From: Spinacia oleracea
Taxonomy: Eukaryota > Streptophyta > Magnoliopsida > Caryophyllales > Amaranthaceae
Assembly: GCF_020520425.1 (NCBI RefSeq)
Contig: NC_079487.1
Location: 126,812,385 to 126,876,384 of the forward strand
Reading direction: 5' to 3'
Length of the DNA stretch: 64,000 bases
Shown here: positions 33,801-46,500 of the stretch, one piece after another
How positions within the stretch are numbered: the first letter of the stretch is position 1
Layout of the letters: each line of letters starts with the position of its first letter
The notes under the pieces: generated by a model
Seen by the model: only the letters and a program-made list of their open reading frames with translations
Databases searched by the model: none
Told to the model about the DNA's origin: nothing
Translations under genes and position numbers: made by a program

Positions 33801-35501
33801 GAAATAAATTATCCAGGGACTTGTATATTACCCCGTAAATTTTTATTCACTATCATCTCAATAGCTTAAAGCTAATTTAAATTAGTCATATGACATATAA
33901 ACTTATATACTCAACACCAAAGACACATAACATATTACACCTGTAAACACCCCCTCACAAAAATATTATTATCTAACATGCACAAAAAAATAGCATAAAA
34001 ATGGGAAAATTTTAATTAGTTTTGCCTCATAAACTACACAGCAAAAGTGACAAGGAACTCAAAGTTGTTTTCAGCAGTGAAAAAGAGTCCAATCCCAAAT
34101 ACTAAGGGCACAGAGGTGGTACCTTATATAGGGGTTATAATACCTCAGTTCATTGCAGAGGTACCTATGGCTGAGGTGGTCTATGCTTGTGGTGAATATG
34201 ATGATCCTCAAATGGCAGTGGTGGTAGGTAACAAAAAACTCAATTTTGTTATCTTGACACAATAAAAAAGAGTAAAATCCCATGTTCTTAGGAAGCTTAT
34301 GGGGGTACCTTATATCCAGTTCGTAGCAGTGCTACCTATGATTGTGGTGGTCTATACTCATGACCCGCAGATACTTGTGGTGGTTAGGAGGTGTGAATTA
34401 AAGGGGAAAAGGAAACTATAATTGCTCCGACAGTAACCAAGTGAGAATTCCACCTGAGCAGGATATTTGGGAAAGAATTCCTAAAACTAATTCCTTAAAA
34501 ATTCCTCCTCGAAACTCGAGCAAGATGCAAAGTTGTCATCACGTTGCAATGCCCTTCTCGACACCAAATGCCAAGGGTAATTTATTTATTTATTTGAGGG
34601 ATGCCAAAGGTAATCTTAATATCTTAAGGACTTAGGGAAATTCAGATAGACCTAAAGATACCTACAGGCTACAGTTACCAGGTGATAGCCTTTGCTGCTA
34701 AAGTCCTAAGAATCGACATCAATTTAAGAACACATCAATCACAACATAAAAGCATCAATTAATCATACACCATAAAAGCTATTTCCAAAGAAAATGTTAT
34801 CCGCTCAAGTTTCTAGCTTTTATCCAATCACGATTGAGTTGATGAGTTCTAATCAAAAATATATATTAAAAAAAAAAAAAAGATTCAAATCACTGATAGG
34901 AGAAGAGAGAAAACCCACCGGGAGGAAGAGATCCATGAGGAGGAGGATGCATATAACCATTAGGCATAGCCATATACGGCGGTCTCATTGGCTGTTGCCC
35001 AGGCATCATCGGTTGTTGTTGTTGCTGCTGCCCAGGCATCATCTGTTGGTGTTGTTGTTGTTGCTGCTGCCCAGGAATCATCGGTTGTAGCTGCTGCTGC
35101 TGCGGTGGAGCAGAGCTCACTCCGGGAGGCGGAACGCCATGGTTTTGTTGCTGTGTCGGATACCCTTGCATATTAGGGTTTTGCGGGATTGGAGTGAACT
35201 GAGGGACGTGCATCGGGGGAGGAGCACCGGCGGGCCGGAATGACGGCGGTGCAGCATATGGGTTGATCTGCGGCGGTTGAAACGGCGGCGCTGAGCTAGG
35301 GTTAATTGTAGGTGCCGCAGATTGTGGAGGTGGAGGAGGAGGAGTTGACGACGGTGGTTGGGTGGAATTAGGTTGTGATTCGGGATTGGCAATGTTAGGG
35401 TTAGGGTTAGGGTTTGGAATTGGGGATTGAGAAGGGGGAGGACGGTTAGGGGAATCTTGAGTTGCCGGAGATGGTGAAGGGACTTCAGCCATGGTGGCCA
35501 T
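27815..35501 (-). CDS. RBM25: RNA-binding protein 25-like splicing factor (RRM and PWI)
   Basis: Seven exons: 34919-35501, 32515-32759, 32234-32386, 30487-30931, 29644-30351, 29003-29502, 27815-28066. They join in phase to 961 residues, typical of plant RBM25. RBM25 is a nuclear U1-associated splicing regulator, in Arabidopsis tied to ABA responses through HAB1 splicing. The N-terminus (about 1-250) is Pro/Gln-rich low-complexity sequence (GQQQQQQH, PPPPP). The RRM (about 255-332) has RNP2 TVYVGKI and RNP1-like RRFGFCEFES. A long Arg/Glu/Asp/Lys region follows (RERERERARRERERD). The last ~110 residues form a PWI domain (PKTKEDLFSYEINW, RPWISKKITEFLGEEE, VDRFREH). The ATG at 35501 was chosen as first; MAEVPSPS nine bases later is equally likely. 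Intron 1 is 2.2 kb and contains an exon-like segment at 33276-33356. Confidence 0.94.
28133..28260 (-). mobile_element. (CAA)n with RTE-LINE-type 3' tail
   Basis: A CAA run (28133-28180) precedes GCCTTAGTCCCAAAATGATT and TGGGGTCGAC. On the minus strand this reads GGGACTAAGGCTTTG then (TTG)n, the characteristic 3' end shared by plant RTE-type LINEs and SINEs that borrow their tail. It lies in the last intron of the RBM25-like gene. The 5' border is unclear. Confidence 0.55.
31093..31374. mobile_element. Stowaway-like MITE in an RBM25 intron
   Basis: TACTTCCTCTGTTTTTTAAT at the left pairs with AAACAGAGGAGGAAGTA at the right. Inner arms AATTGCACCATTTG and AAATGGTGCAATT are perfect complements. 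An A-rich low-complexity stretch (31310-31360) has grown inside the right arm. Confidence 0.8.
34080..34390. repeat. imperfect tandem duplication in RBM25 intron 1
   Basis: 34080-34230 and 34267-34390 share GGTACCTTATAT, AGNGNTACCTATG and GTGGTGGTCTAT or GAGGTGGTCTAT in the same order, with a period of about 185 bp. No coding sense is visible. Confidence 0.6.
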
Positions 35502-36314
35502 GGCCGCTGCACCCGCGGTGTTCTTTGACAGTTTGAGGAGAGAGAAGTGTGTTGATTTTCTTGGTGCGCGTGTTCCGACGAGAAAATTAGGCCCTTTTTT
35601 CTTTTCTTTTTAGATAGGCAGGAGTACTATAGAACTGGTAATTTCTTCGACTTCCAGTTTCCTACAACAAATAGGAGTATACTTCTCCAAACCTACTGCG
35701 GGGTTGGAAGTTGTTTTTAGTGGATCGGTTTCGGACCGAGGAGTGATGAATTGATGACTGTCTCTCTTTTCTCGAAAGTCACAACGATCTCCTTAGTTGA
35801 TAATAGTGATTGGTTAGAAGCGTTTTGAAGAAAAAAGAGCTTTTTGAGATGAAATTAGTGATTTGAATTTTTGAAAAAATTAATTGAAAGTGTTGGTTGG
35901 GAGAGATTTGGAAGAGAGTTTAGGGGGAAATGCTTTTCAAAAAGTAACATAGTGTAGGAGTTTTTTGCAATTAGAGGTTTGAGCGTGAATGTAAAATGAC
36001 TACTTTGTCCTAATATTGCATAAAATTACAACACTTACCAACCTTAACATCGTACATTATTTCTTTTACCCTGTTTACTATTTGTTTCTTGTGTAATAAA
36101 TTGTATATTAGTACTTTGGAACACTTAAAAGATATTGCAATCATGCTTATGAGTAATATTTTCTATTTGCCTATCAAGAATTTTTACATTCAAACTGTTG
36201 AATTAAGAGTATTTTTTCCAAAAAAATACTTGTTTTGTTTTTTTAGAAAGGAAAAAAAAGTTGTTTTATTTATTAAATGTTTATTCAAAACATAAAGAAA
36301 TTAATTAACATAAT
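35502..36314. other. RBM25 promoter side and intergenic DNA
   Basis: The minus-strand gene's leader and promoter should lie within the first few hundred bases. No other gene is supported. 35800-35960 is purine-rich with repeated GAGTTT/GAAAAAG words. Confidence 0.4.
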
Positions 36315-36330
36315 AAACTATTTGTCTAAT

Positions 36331-36599
36331 TTTTTTTTTAACGGAAAATCTATAGCTATTTCATTCAAATGAGCCTCTTGTCATCAAGAACAAGAGTAGA
36401 AACAGTAGGTGGACATTCTTCAAGCCAGAGCAACTCCTCCTCAAAGGTACGGGAGAGTAATGAGCCACCTTATTACAAAATCTATTAATATGACGAAAGT
36501 TATAGGCATAAAAACAATTTGCAAAACCAATAGAGTCATTCACCATATATCACTTGGACTTGTGATTTCTCCCTTGTTTTCCCTTTCAGCTTACTCGCC
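36331..36599 (-). mobile_element. very short 5'-truncated L1-type LINE
   Basis: The 16-bp direct repeat AAACTATTTGTCTAAT flanks the element (36315-36330 and 36600-36615). The minus strand ends in a poly(A) tail (T run 36331-36339). The minus-strand frame contains FRHINRFCNKVAHYS, the end of a plant LINE RNase H domain (the HxxRxxNxxAH motif). Only 269 bp of the 3' end was inserted. Confidence 0.88.
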
Positions 36600-36615
36600 A
36601 AACTATTTGTCTAAT

Positions 36616-37355
36616 ATTAATAAGAAACAAAGTATATATAATTGTCCTTGATGGTCATTGTACATATTAAACGTTTTGTTGCTAACAACTAATTTACTAG
36701 ACACTTTGACGCTTGCAGCTAATTCAACCGACTAGTCAAACCATCTTATACAAACAATGTTAGCTCCTAACCAAACAAGGTCAAACTTGGCTCTGTTATT
36801 TATTACTTGTACAGACGTACATTCGTATTTTCTCTATTTCGATATAATTGTAACATTTTACTATACTTTTTCCGCGCTTGTTATTGTAAATATTCAAAAA
36901 TAATATATTTAATTTTATACTCCTAAAATTTATAAAAAGTTGATATTTAGAAATTACATATTAAGGCAAATCAAATAAGACCCCACAAAGGCCACAAGAT
37001 TATATTTTTCCATGCGTATAAATCATGAATAGTGTCAAACGTCAAAGTGTAACCCTTATATCGAAACCGAGAGAGTACATGATACTTTGTATTCAATTTT
37101 GCATTAAGATAAAATTAGTAGAATGTTTTGTGCTCTCTAATCTAAATCATCTTCCTTATATCGTGCATTGATGTCGTTGAACTCGACTCGTTATTGAAAG
37201 TGTCTTTCACTACAAGGACATCCAATGAATTTGGAATTTGAACGAATACGAGGTATTTAAGAGTGTATAATTTATTTATTTTAAAAAATATTGTTTGAAA
37301 TAAAATCAAATGATTCAAGTTGTGACTCGGTGGTCATGATATTTTATTTAGATCC
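36616..37355. other. AT-rich intergenic DNA with one MITE
   Basis: Apart from the Stowaway copy at 36826-37077, nothing was recognised. Confidence 0.4.
36826..37077. mobile_element. degraded Stowaway-like MITE
   Basis: The left end TATTTTCTCTATTTCGATAT pairs with the right end ATATCGAAACCGAGAGAGTA. The inner word TGTAACATTTTAC is partly mirrored by AAAGTGTAAC. The ends have drifted from the usual CTCCCTCCGT. Confidence 0.6.
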
Positions 37356-37363
37356 CTCTTAAC

Positions 37364-38044
37364 TACATGTGCAACTGAGCCGAGCCAGTCAATAATACTC
37401 GGGCTCGGGCTCGTTTAAAGCTCGTTCATTTATTAAACGAGCCGAGCTTGAACAACTTTTGAAGCTCGCTTAATAAACGAGCTTGAACATGAACATAGGT
37501 ATGCTCGTTCATTTAAGTTCATGAACAACTCGTTCATTTATGTCCGTGAACAAGTTCGTCTAGTTATGTTATGTATGATATTTTACCATATATACATTTT
37601 TCAAATAAAAATAAAAATCATGTTTTTGACTTTTGAAATCTATAATAGAATAAAAATATTTTGAAATAAAATTTTAATTGCTAAATTAGTGCTCTTTGAC
37701 TCTTTCTAAATTATTAGTTTGTTTATCAAGTAAAGTAATGTACTTTACTCATTATTATTAGATATGATTATAATTTGTTAGATTTTCAAGTGGTTAAACT
37801 CTAAAGCTCGTTTAAGAAAGCTCGTTCATGAAAAAAGCTCGTTTATAAACTCGGCTCGATTAATAAATGAGTCGTTCACGAACAGTTCGCGAACACAAAA
37901 TCTTTTAAACGAACTGAGCTTGAATAGATTTTTGAGCTCGGTTAAAAGCTCGGGATCGGGCTCGAGCTCGCATAAGTTAAATAAACATGAACATGAACAT
38001 GAATAGGGTAAAGCTCGACTCGACTCGGCTCATTTGTACCCCTA
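37364..38044. mobile_element. non-autonomous hAT-type element
   Basis: The 8-bp target duplication CTCTTAAC lies at 37356-37363 and 38045-38052. The termini TACATGTGCAACTGAGCCGA and, on the complement, TAGGGGTACAAATGAGCCGA match at 15 of 20 positions. The arms are packed with AGCTCG, GCTCGTT and GTTCATGAAC words in both directions, a subterminal-repeat pattern seen in many plant hAT-like MITEs. No transposase is encoded. Confidence 0.8.
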
Positions 38045-38052
38045 CTCTTAAC

Positions 38053-38385
38053 AAAACATAACTCTTTTTTATGAGAAAAGACATAGCTTATACCATTAAA
38101 ACAATGGATAAGTTTCAAAGTAATGAAATAGAGACATATTTTGAGGACTTCCTTGCATCTATTGACAAATTTACGAATATATAGCTAGATAGACATTGTA
38201 TGTTTAACTTATTTTTGTGACAAAATAAGTTAAGTTTTTTTTTTTTTTAAAATCATGACATGGTCACACACAAATAATTTTATTTTAGACAAATAAGATC
38301 AACTGAAATAAGATGAGTTCAGATAAGTTAAAAGAAGTTAAAAGAAGTTCAAATAATATAAGTTTAGACAAAATCATCAATCAAT
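38053..38385. other. spacer with a Tourist-like interior fragment
   Basis: 38205-38375 carries AAATAAGTTAAGTT, GAGTTCAGATAAGTT and GTTAAAAGAAGTT, matching the interior of the MITE at 11750. No clear ends were found. Confidence 0.5.
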
Positions 38386-39106
38386 CAATTAATATATACT
38401 AAAAGAAACACGCCAATAATGACATGTTTCATCTCCTGGTGCGTCCTAGTTTTTATTTTTTAAAAATTATTCAACTAAGTAAAGAAACTTTTACAATATC
38501 TAATTTATTGATGTTTTTTTTTCTTTCCTTCTACGATTTTTTTCTGCCCTTCTACTTACGATTTTATGTATTGTATCAAGAACCTAAAATACTATACTAA
38601 TACTAATTTGAAGAATATATGCATAATATTACTGATTTTCTATTCGTTGCAAGCTACAATATCAAGATTAAAATTATTATGATTTTCATTTTATTTTTTA
38701 ATACTCGTAACCCAAACAAGAATTTATTTATTGTATTTCATTTTGTTACATCTCTATTATACAAGTGAAGAGGTGAGATTATTTTAGTAAATACACTTTT
38801 GGTGTCCCAATTGGATTACTAAAATACCCTCTACACATATAGAATCGAGAATATAATGACAACCTATCCAATACGAAAAACTCAAAAAACATTTTAATCA
38901 ATCTAGCCTCTTAAATAAATTCTTACCATTTTAATCAATATGCATGTTTATATGCGTACGGCTCTATCTAACTTATATGTTTCTTATATTCGCATGCATC
39001 GCATTGATATAGTAATATTTTTTACATGTTATTTCAGGTTTAAATGTAATAGCACAAATATGTTTTGTATATTCGCACGCATCATATCGCGTGCATATAA
39101 GACTAG
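38386..39106 (+). mobile_element. non-autonomous Helitron
   Basis: The 5' end TCAATTAATATATACTAAAA follows an A. The 3' end has a hairpin, GCACGC/GCGTGC with an 8-nt loop (39075-39094), then ATATAAGACTAG followed by T. TC at the start, a hairpin 8-12 nt before CTAG, and insertion between A and T are the Helitron hallmarks. No target duplication is expected. The interior has no helicase or Rep sequence. Confidence 0.72.
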
Positions 39107-40564
39107 TAATATGTAGAGTAAGTGTTACCTAAACACCCAAAACCCAATTAGATACCGGGTCGGTAAACAAATAGGGTACTTTAACCAATATGTTCAGATA
39201 AGATACCTTATAAGAAAATTTGGATGGCAGGTATATACGAGTACAATTACGTATATCATTGCTTTTATATTTAAATGATATATGTAACTGTACTAGTACT
39301 TGATAACGACGTGATGAGTTTTTTTCTCTTTTACCAACTTAAGTATTTTGGTTGAAATCCTACACTCCTAAAATTATACTAATCACTTTGTAATTTAAAT
39401 AAATATCAGTTTTCTCTTATTTTCCCAACAACCCCTTGTAAAAGTTAATTTCATTATACTTTATATTTCAAAAAACTTTTAAATAAATTAAATTGGAACA
39501 GGGAAAAAACTTATTTACCTTGCCTAATAGGTCGAATAGGACAGAGCTTAAACAAGTGTGAAATAACCATAGAAGGGAAACTTTTCTCAAAATAATCTCA
39601 TGTTTGTTTGGTCTTAGACGCTTTGTATAACACTATAAACTTGTATAACTCAAAATAAAACCTAAGTTGATAGTTTGCCTTTATGACATGTGAGTTGGAT
39701 CTCAATTTGTGATATACGGAGTAATCATTTTTACGCAAGATGAGAGATCACATACTTTGCTATTTTTAATTAATGTCATTGAAAATTCAAACCTTGTGAC
39801 ATGACTCATGTTATTTTAATGGATCATCTTTCACCTTGAGACGATAATGTTTCTATATTCAAATTTCCACTGCTTAACATCGAATTAGCATGGAAACACT
39901 AAAACAAAATTATGTTTCCAACTACCAATGCAACAAATAAACTTTTTGAACCCCTAATAAAAGCCCATAATTTATCTATATAAACTAACTTGTTAGGTAT
40001 CCTTTGTTGTTTACACGAATTAGAGTATGCGGGATTTTGTTTGATAAGTCAAATTCACCCCTAAAACTAAATTTTCAAAGCTTAAAAAAGGCATTTAAAA
40101 TTCATAAAACAGGGTTAACCTAATTTGCTAAAATTAGTCTAGAAATACACCGATCCGAGATAAAATTGATAAAAGGAAATGAAAAATCCCGAAATCCTCA
40201 TTTAAAGATAATTTACACTAACATACGTTACACACCTTGGTAGTAGTTAAACTTGAATGAAATCCGAAGTTCCGAACCAACCAAAACGTTTACGGAGTAA
40301 TAGGTTTATTAACCATGGAATCCGTAAATACGGAGTACGTTATTCATTTCCATGAGAACATGAAAAATTGAAATGGGGGCAAATGAAATTGTACGGAGTA
40401 GTTAAGTTAGGGTCCACCACCAACGAGACCAACCTCTGTAAAACCCTTGTTTAAACAATTTATACTTTCCAATCCCAAAATTTCCACCACCATTTCCTTT
40501 GACCTCCACTCTCTCTTATTTCATCACTCTCATTTCCTAGGGCCCACTCAATTTCCCGGCAAAG
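39107..40564. other. intergenic DNA and presumed SUMO protease promoter
   Basis: No gene is seen. The last 150 bp before the ATG at 40565 is pyrimidine-rich (CTCCACTCTCTCTTA), as is common in plant 5' leaders. Three TACGGAGTA/CGGAGTA words cluster at 40290-40400. Confidence 0.4.
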
Positions 40565-43500
40565 ATGGAGGTCAGAGAGGCGGCGGCGGACACCACTATC
40601 GCCGACACCGGCGAGAAGAAGCCACTCAAAATCGATTACAAGGAACTTTTCGGAGAAGATCATGACGAACCGGTGAAGGAGATTGTCGTCGTTCACACTA
40701 ATCGACGGCGGAGACCGCCGGAGAAGGAGAGGAAATCAGATTGTGATTCTACGCCTGATAATCCTCCTCCTTGTGGCGGAGATGATTATTCGTCGATGCT
40801 GGACGTTCAATTGAAAAGGGCAATTGAAAGGCAGACTAGTAATGTAGCTAAACTGTCAGCCAGCTTGCCTGATAAAGGTGCCAAACTCAAGATTAAATTG
40901 AAAGGTTTGGAGGATGAGTTGTTACGCCGTCAACTCCGTTATAAAGAGGTCAGTCTCCGTTTATTTTGCCTATTTAGGGTTTTATTCAGAGGTTATTGCA
41001 TTATTTTGAGTAATTTGCTCGCATTCTGACGACGGTAAGGATTACGAGAAAGGGAATGCTTGTGTGGCTACTTCGATTGTTGCATTGTTGAATAAAACAC
41101 CATTTTCGAGTTTACGATTACATGCATGATATGCAATCATAGCCTTCATAGGAGTGAGGTTTGACCATGATGGTTGTTTTGGGAGGCAATTTGTTATTTT
41201 TTTTTTTTTTTTGAAGATAAGCAGATTCTGCTAGGCACATTTTATCAGTAACTGAAAAAAAACCTGCGAGGAATTTATGCTGATTCATTTGACGAGAGGG
41301 CTTTTTTTCTGCTTCCCGAGTTAGTATTCGCTAGCTTCAATATGGGTTTCAGTTTGTTCCATTAGATTTCTGGAGCTCTAATATTGTTTTCACATGGAGA
41401 TGAGTTGTATGATAATCATTGACCCTGGCGCTGCTTTCATAATATCTCTGTAATTCTTGTTTATGAGGAGGAAAGATTATCTCTAGGGTAGTTATGCTTT
41501 GCCTTGACTTTCCTTGTTAGGGAATAGCTGCGTCAGGGATCGTGGGGCTCTATGCTTGTTTATGGAGTCTCCAATGTTTGAGGGCAAATAGTTTTTCCGT
41601 TCACATTAGAAGATTATGAGAAAAAGCTTGGATGCTGGTGGTGAAGAGCGCTGTTTGTTTTTATTTTTGACACAGTCACCAACTCATTAGACGTTAGTTT
41701 TTATTTTGGATTTTTCTGGTTATGTTAAGCTGTGAATTCCTCATGTCACATTAAAAATATTGAATGAAGCATTTCCTTCATGGAAATATATAAAAATGTT
41801 CGTGATTTTTTCTTTGAAAATTAACAGGGTGATAATGGATGGGAGAAGCCAATGCACTTAGAGAATTCAAGTGGCAAAGGTGATGTCATTTTCTTTGCAT
41901 CTCTCATTTATCTGTATTCTTACAATGTCATTTAAACATTATTGTATTGACTCTTGTGATACCGGAACCTTTTTCTGTCTTTCTTGTTAATAAGACTTGA
42001 CTATTGTAGTAAAGAAAAGTTCATATTTGGTCTAAAATGATTTGTCAAGTTTCTATATTGATGTTGAGTATTGAAGATGTGACAAGAACACTTTTAGCAA
42101 GATGAATCCTAGTAACATAGATAGGCTGCAGAATTTTTTGGGCTGATTCATAAACTAGGCCCTCTTTCCCAGTTTAGTTGTCTGCGATTATTGTTTCAGC
42201 TGTGCTGCTTGGGTCTGAATAATTTTCATGTCACAGTCTGCATAGAAAGATTTACTTTATAGCAAAGGTAAAAAACCAAAGGAAATCTTATTCTGATAGA
42301 GAAGTCATCCAGGGACCTTCATCTACAGAGGTCTCTTCATCATATTGATGTGAAGGAGCTTTATGTTTTGAATTTCTTTCTGAGGTTGGCAAGTTCAGGC
42401 TGTGGATATAAGCGTCTTCAGAAGTATTTCATTTCAAATTTTGTCTTTGGTGCTTAATCATGTCACCTCAATATCCCCCTATTGGACAATGTGTTGTTAG
42501 TTTCATTTGGAAGTCGAAATTTTGGGTTCAACTGGAAGCTACCTTTGACCTGGATTAGTTATACTCCCTCCGTCCCTTAATACTTGCACCGCTTCTATAA
42601 ATGGAAATCTTTGCCAATATTATATTATTTCCCACACTTACCTACTAACCCACTTACACAGTTACACCCCTACTCCCTACAAAATCATTTAAAAATTCAC
42701 ACCCCACACTCTCCCTACAAAATCATTTAAAAATTCACACCCCACACTCACCATTCCCCACCCCTCACACATTTCCCACTAACTATATTAAAAAAATACC
42801 CCACTATCAACTAACACCCATTAAATTAATAAGTCAATTCAAATATCTTAAACTCCGCACCGGTCAAACCGGTGCGAGTTTTAAGGGACGGAGGGAGTAA
42901 TAATTTTCTCTAGAACAGAAGGCTAGGCTCACTATTTCACTGAGTATCTGTTTGCCCTGTCATGCGCATCGTAAATCTTGTTCGCATGTCTCTTTTCATT
43001 GTTAGGTGCCTCAATCTCTGTGAGAAAGTTGTTTGCATTGTTGAGAGTCGTTCTTTTCCCCATATCTATTGTGCAGTTTTTTGCAGACGCCTTTTTTTGG
43101 GGTTGCAAACACAGATTGTTCAGGAGCAAAACCCTGTTGAACAAAAGAAATTTGGTTTTGGTTGACAAAATGCAAACCTTGGGTTTTCTCTGCTCTGGTA
43201 TGGAGACATTGGAGTTGATGAATGGTTGCAGTTCTTATAAATGTAACTTTAATTGCTTTTGAAGAGAGCCACAATTAGAGGAATATACATGGAGAGGTAA
43301 ATTTTGAAAGAGAGTGAGAAGAGCAGGTAGTAAATGCTGATTGTGGTGGAAAAATGGCAAGTGAGCAGAGAGTGGGAAAACAACTAGTAACGGTAACTAT
43401 TTCCTTTTCTACATTTAAAAAAAGAGATATGTATATCCTCTTTGAAGTTTTAATTCTTCATTGTTTTGAGGGTATTATAGGAACCCAAAATTTATCAACA

Positions 43501-46500
43501 AAAAGATGGTCTTGTCTTCAATTCTTCATAATGTAATATATTAGACTTTTCAGATTGCTTTCCTCCTCTGTAACAAAGTATTTTCTTTTTTTGCAATCTC
43601 TGTATGTTCTTCCATGTCTTCCAACATGGAACTCAAAATAGGGAATGGGCAATTTGACCAACTATTTATCAGGTTGGGGAGAATCATCTTTATTAGGATC
43701 TTCTGTGATGACGGTAGAGTACTTGTGAGGAAAATTGATTTGCTTAAATAATACTTGAAAAATGTGTCCCAGGGTTTGTAGTTTTGTTATGTGTTTAATC
43801 ACTTTGTCCTTTTCTAGTTCATATTGAAAAATCATGATATGATTTTTTGACGGGCTAAGGATCATGCTAAAGTGTGTGTGATTTCCATTGGTGTTTTTAT
43901 TAGCTTTCTTTATGTTTACTCAAAAATACACTAGTCTTAGTCTTAAAGTCTTGGTTCCTATCTTCCTTCCTTTTTAATTATCTTTGGAAGAGGCTAATTA
44001 AGGAAATACCAATTGTTAGGTGTCTTAGGTGGATCTAAGCAAGCAGCACAATCATCTCAAACCCCATCGGAGTCAACTTTTGCCACCTGTTTTTTGAAGA
44101 AGCTGGATGATGATAATCCGAATCGGGAACAGAATGTATTGCATCTATCATATTACAGCAGCTATCTACTCTTTTTGGTTCTTTAAAAATACTGCTTCAA
44201 TTTTACCTATGCATACTTTGCAGACCAGTAATCAAGCAAGCAATGCATTCGACCGTGAACTTTCTTACCTGAATCCTTGTGACAAGTCTAAAAGGAAATC
44301 AGCTGGAAAGTTACCTCCAAGCAAAAGAGCGTTGGGTTCCAAAGAATTTTATGCGTGGAAGCCTGAGAAACCCGAGGACCGCCCTCCTCGCAATGGCCGG
44401 AAATACATGGGATTGAACGGAAAGCAGGCCGGCAAGGTTTCTTTATTAGGATCACTCCCTCTGTCCAATGAGAAGATAGCTAGCGCCTGTACTGACGAGT
44501 ATGCATTGCTATTTTATTTTCCATGTTGGTTGTTTGACTTGTTTCCGTTGTGCTCTGATAGCAGTTAAGCACGCTCTGTCTCAATCATTTTCCCCATTTT
44601 TGGACTGCATGACTCTAAAGATTAAAGAAATGATAGATCAGTAGATCCTATAGGATCTTTGGATCTGAAAAGAGTGGGGGTTGGGAGGTTCACCCCAATA
44701 TTTTGTCACTGTAGCTCCTGAAGTTATCATGCAAGGCCAAAGTGCCAAAAATGGGGTGGATGCTAATGCTGGTGTTTTGCTCATGTTTATCTGGTTCAAA
44801 ACTTCATATAGATTCTCTCGTTTTCAGGTGCTTTCAGTATGTCCTTTTCCCGAGTCAGCTGTTACATTTTCTTGATTGCTAGCAAGCACTTTGGTCTAAA
44901 ATAATATCTATAATAGTAACGATGTATTTAGAATTTCTGATAGAATTTTAGCTTAGCTGTTACATTATGCTGGTCTAGATTTTGGGCTAGAATTTTCTGA
45001 TGGAACGGAAGAATTGAGTTCAGAACTTCATTTTCTTTGGACCTAGTCACATGATAGTCTAACACAAATTGTTAGGTATTCCCGGGGGTACCTTCCTCTT
45101 GGTACTCCCGCATGTCAAAGCGGTCCTTTTGCTTTTTTTATCAAAAAAATGACATTAGCTTTGTATAAAATAACATGGAAGATAAAATAACATATATATT
45201 TATAGGAAAATAACATAAGTCTTTAGGAAAATAACATAGGTTTAAAAGTGTTTGTCTCTAAATTTTAAACATCTTACGTTGCAAATTTGCGTCAAATTTG
45301 AATAGTATTAATAATGGACTGAAATGTGGTTTAAAAGAGAAAAAAGTTAAAGGTTGAAGAGAAAGAAAATGGACAAAGTAGGGTGCTCCCGGAGAAAACA
45401 TAAATAACATAATGTTCATAAAAAATAACATAAATCTCAAGATAAATAACATAAGTTAAATTGTTAGGTACTCCCTGAGTATGAATAATAACATCAAAAG
45501 GATGAAAAGCAACATCGAGCATATAAAAAATAATGTTAGTTACAGGATAAAGTAACATGTATTATATCAAAAATAACATACAGATTATGAACAAGATTGC
45601 CTTGTATATTAACGGAGGTTATGAATTGAATTATAACATAAACTATATGTAAAGTAACATATCAGTTGCTCATCATCTTCAAATTCAGAACTACAATGGT
45701 TCAAATTAAAAAGAAAAAAAGCCCCCATTTCTTCAATATAGTGTCAATTAGCTCATCAACTTCAAATTCAGAACTACAATCGTTTAACTAAAAAGAAAAA
45801 ACCCCCCAAAATTAGTGTTTATAAGTCAAAAAATTCAAAATTATGAATGTAAACAAAAATTAGTAAGAAACTACATACTTATTTAGAAATTAGTGTTACT
45901 CACTTTGTATTCTTCAATTGCTTGTTTTCTAGATCATACTGTTTGTCTTCCATTTTAACTTCATAAGATCTTCAAATTGCTTCACCTTTTGATGGAGATT
46001 GGAAAATGTAAATGGAGAGGAGAGAGAAAGCTCACAAATCGCCCAAAAATGGCGGTTTGTGACAGTTGTGGAGTGAGAAAGTGGAGAGGAGAGAGAGTCT
46101 CAAAAGGGAAATGAAGTGGTTTTTTGATTTTTTTTCATTTTTCAGTCCATTAAGTTATAATTTTGGCATTTATGTTATGTATTTTTTTTTCATTTCGTTT
46201 GTTACATATGTTACTTTATTTTAGCCTGCGATTTTGTTCGCGCGCGTTTTCTTTTATTTTGTCTGCGTTTTACTCCTGGAGTACCAGGTGGACGGTAGGG
46301 TGTATAATTCAGTAATTGATAATCTAACATTGGAAGTGTACATACCATGTGAAGTTGTACGTACTGGACCTTTGTTCTTTAGTTCTAGTTAACCCTGCAA
46401 GATACAGGAAAATCAGGGATCGACAAGGGGGATGAAACGGAAGACGGGATAATTCCTAATCTAATTTGGAACAAGATTAAACATTACTTTATCGTTTTGT

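Noticed and set aside
34988-35176. Plus-strand frame rich in Val/Ala
   Set aside because: Antisense of the CAG/CAA-type Gln tract in RBM25 exon 1.
44107-44568. A 153-codon plus-strand frame read as one exon
   Set aside because: It runs through an intron; the supported exons are 44020-44135 and 44224-44498, which keep the downstream frame.
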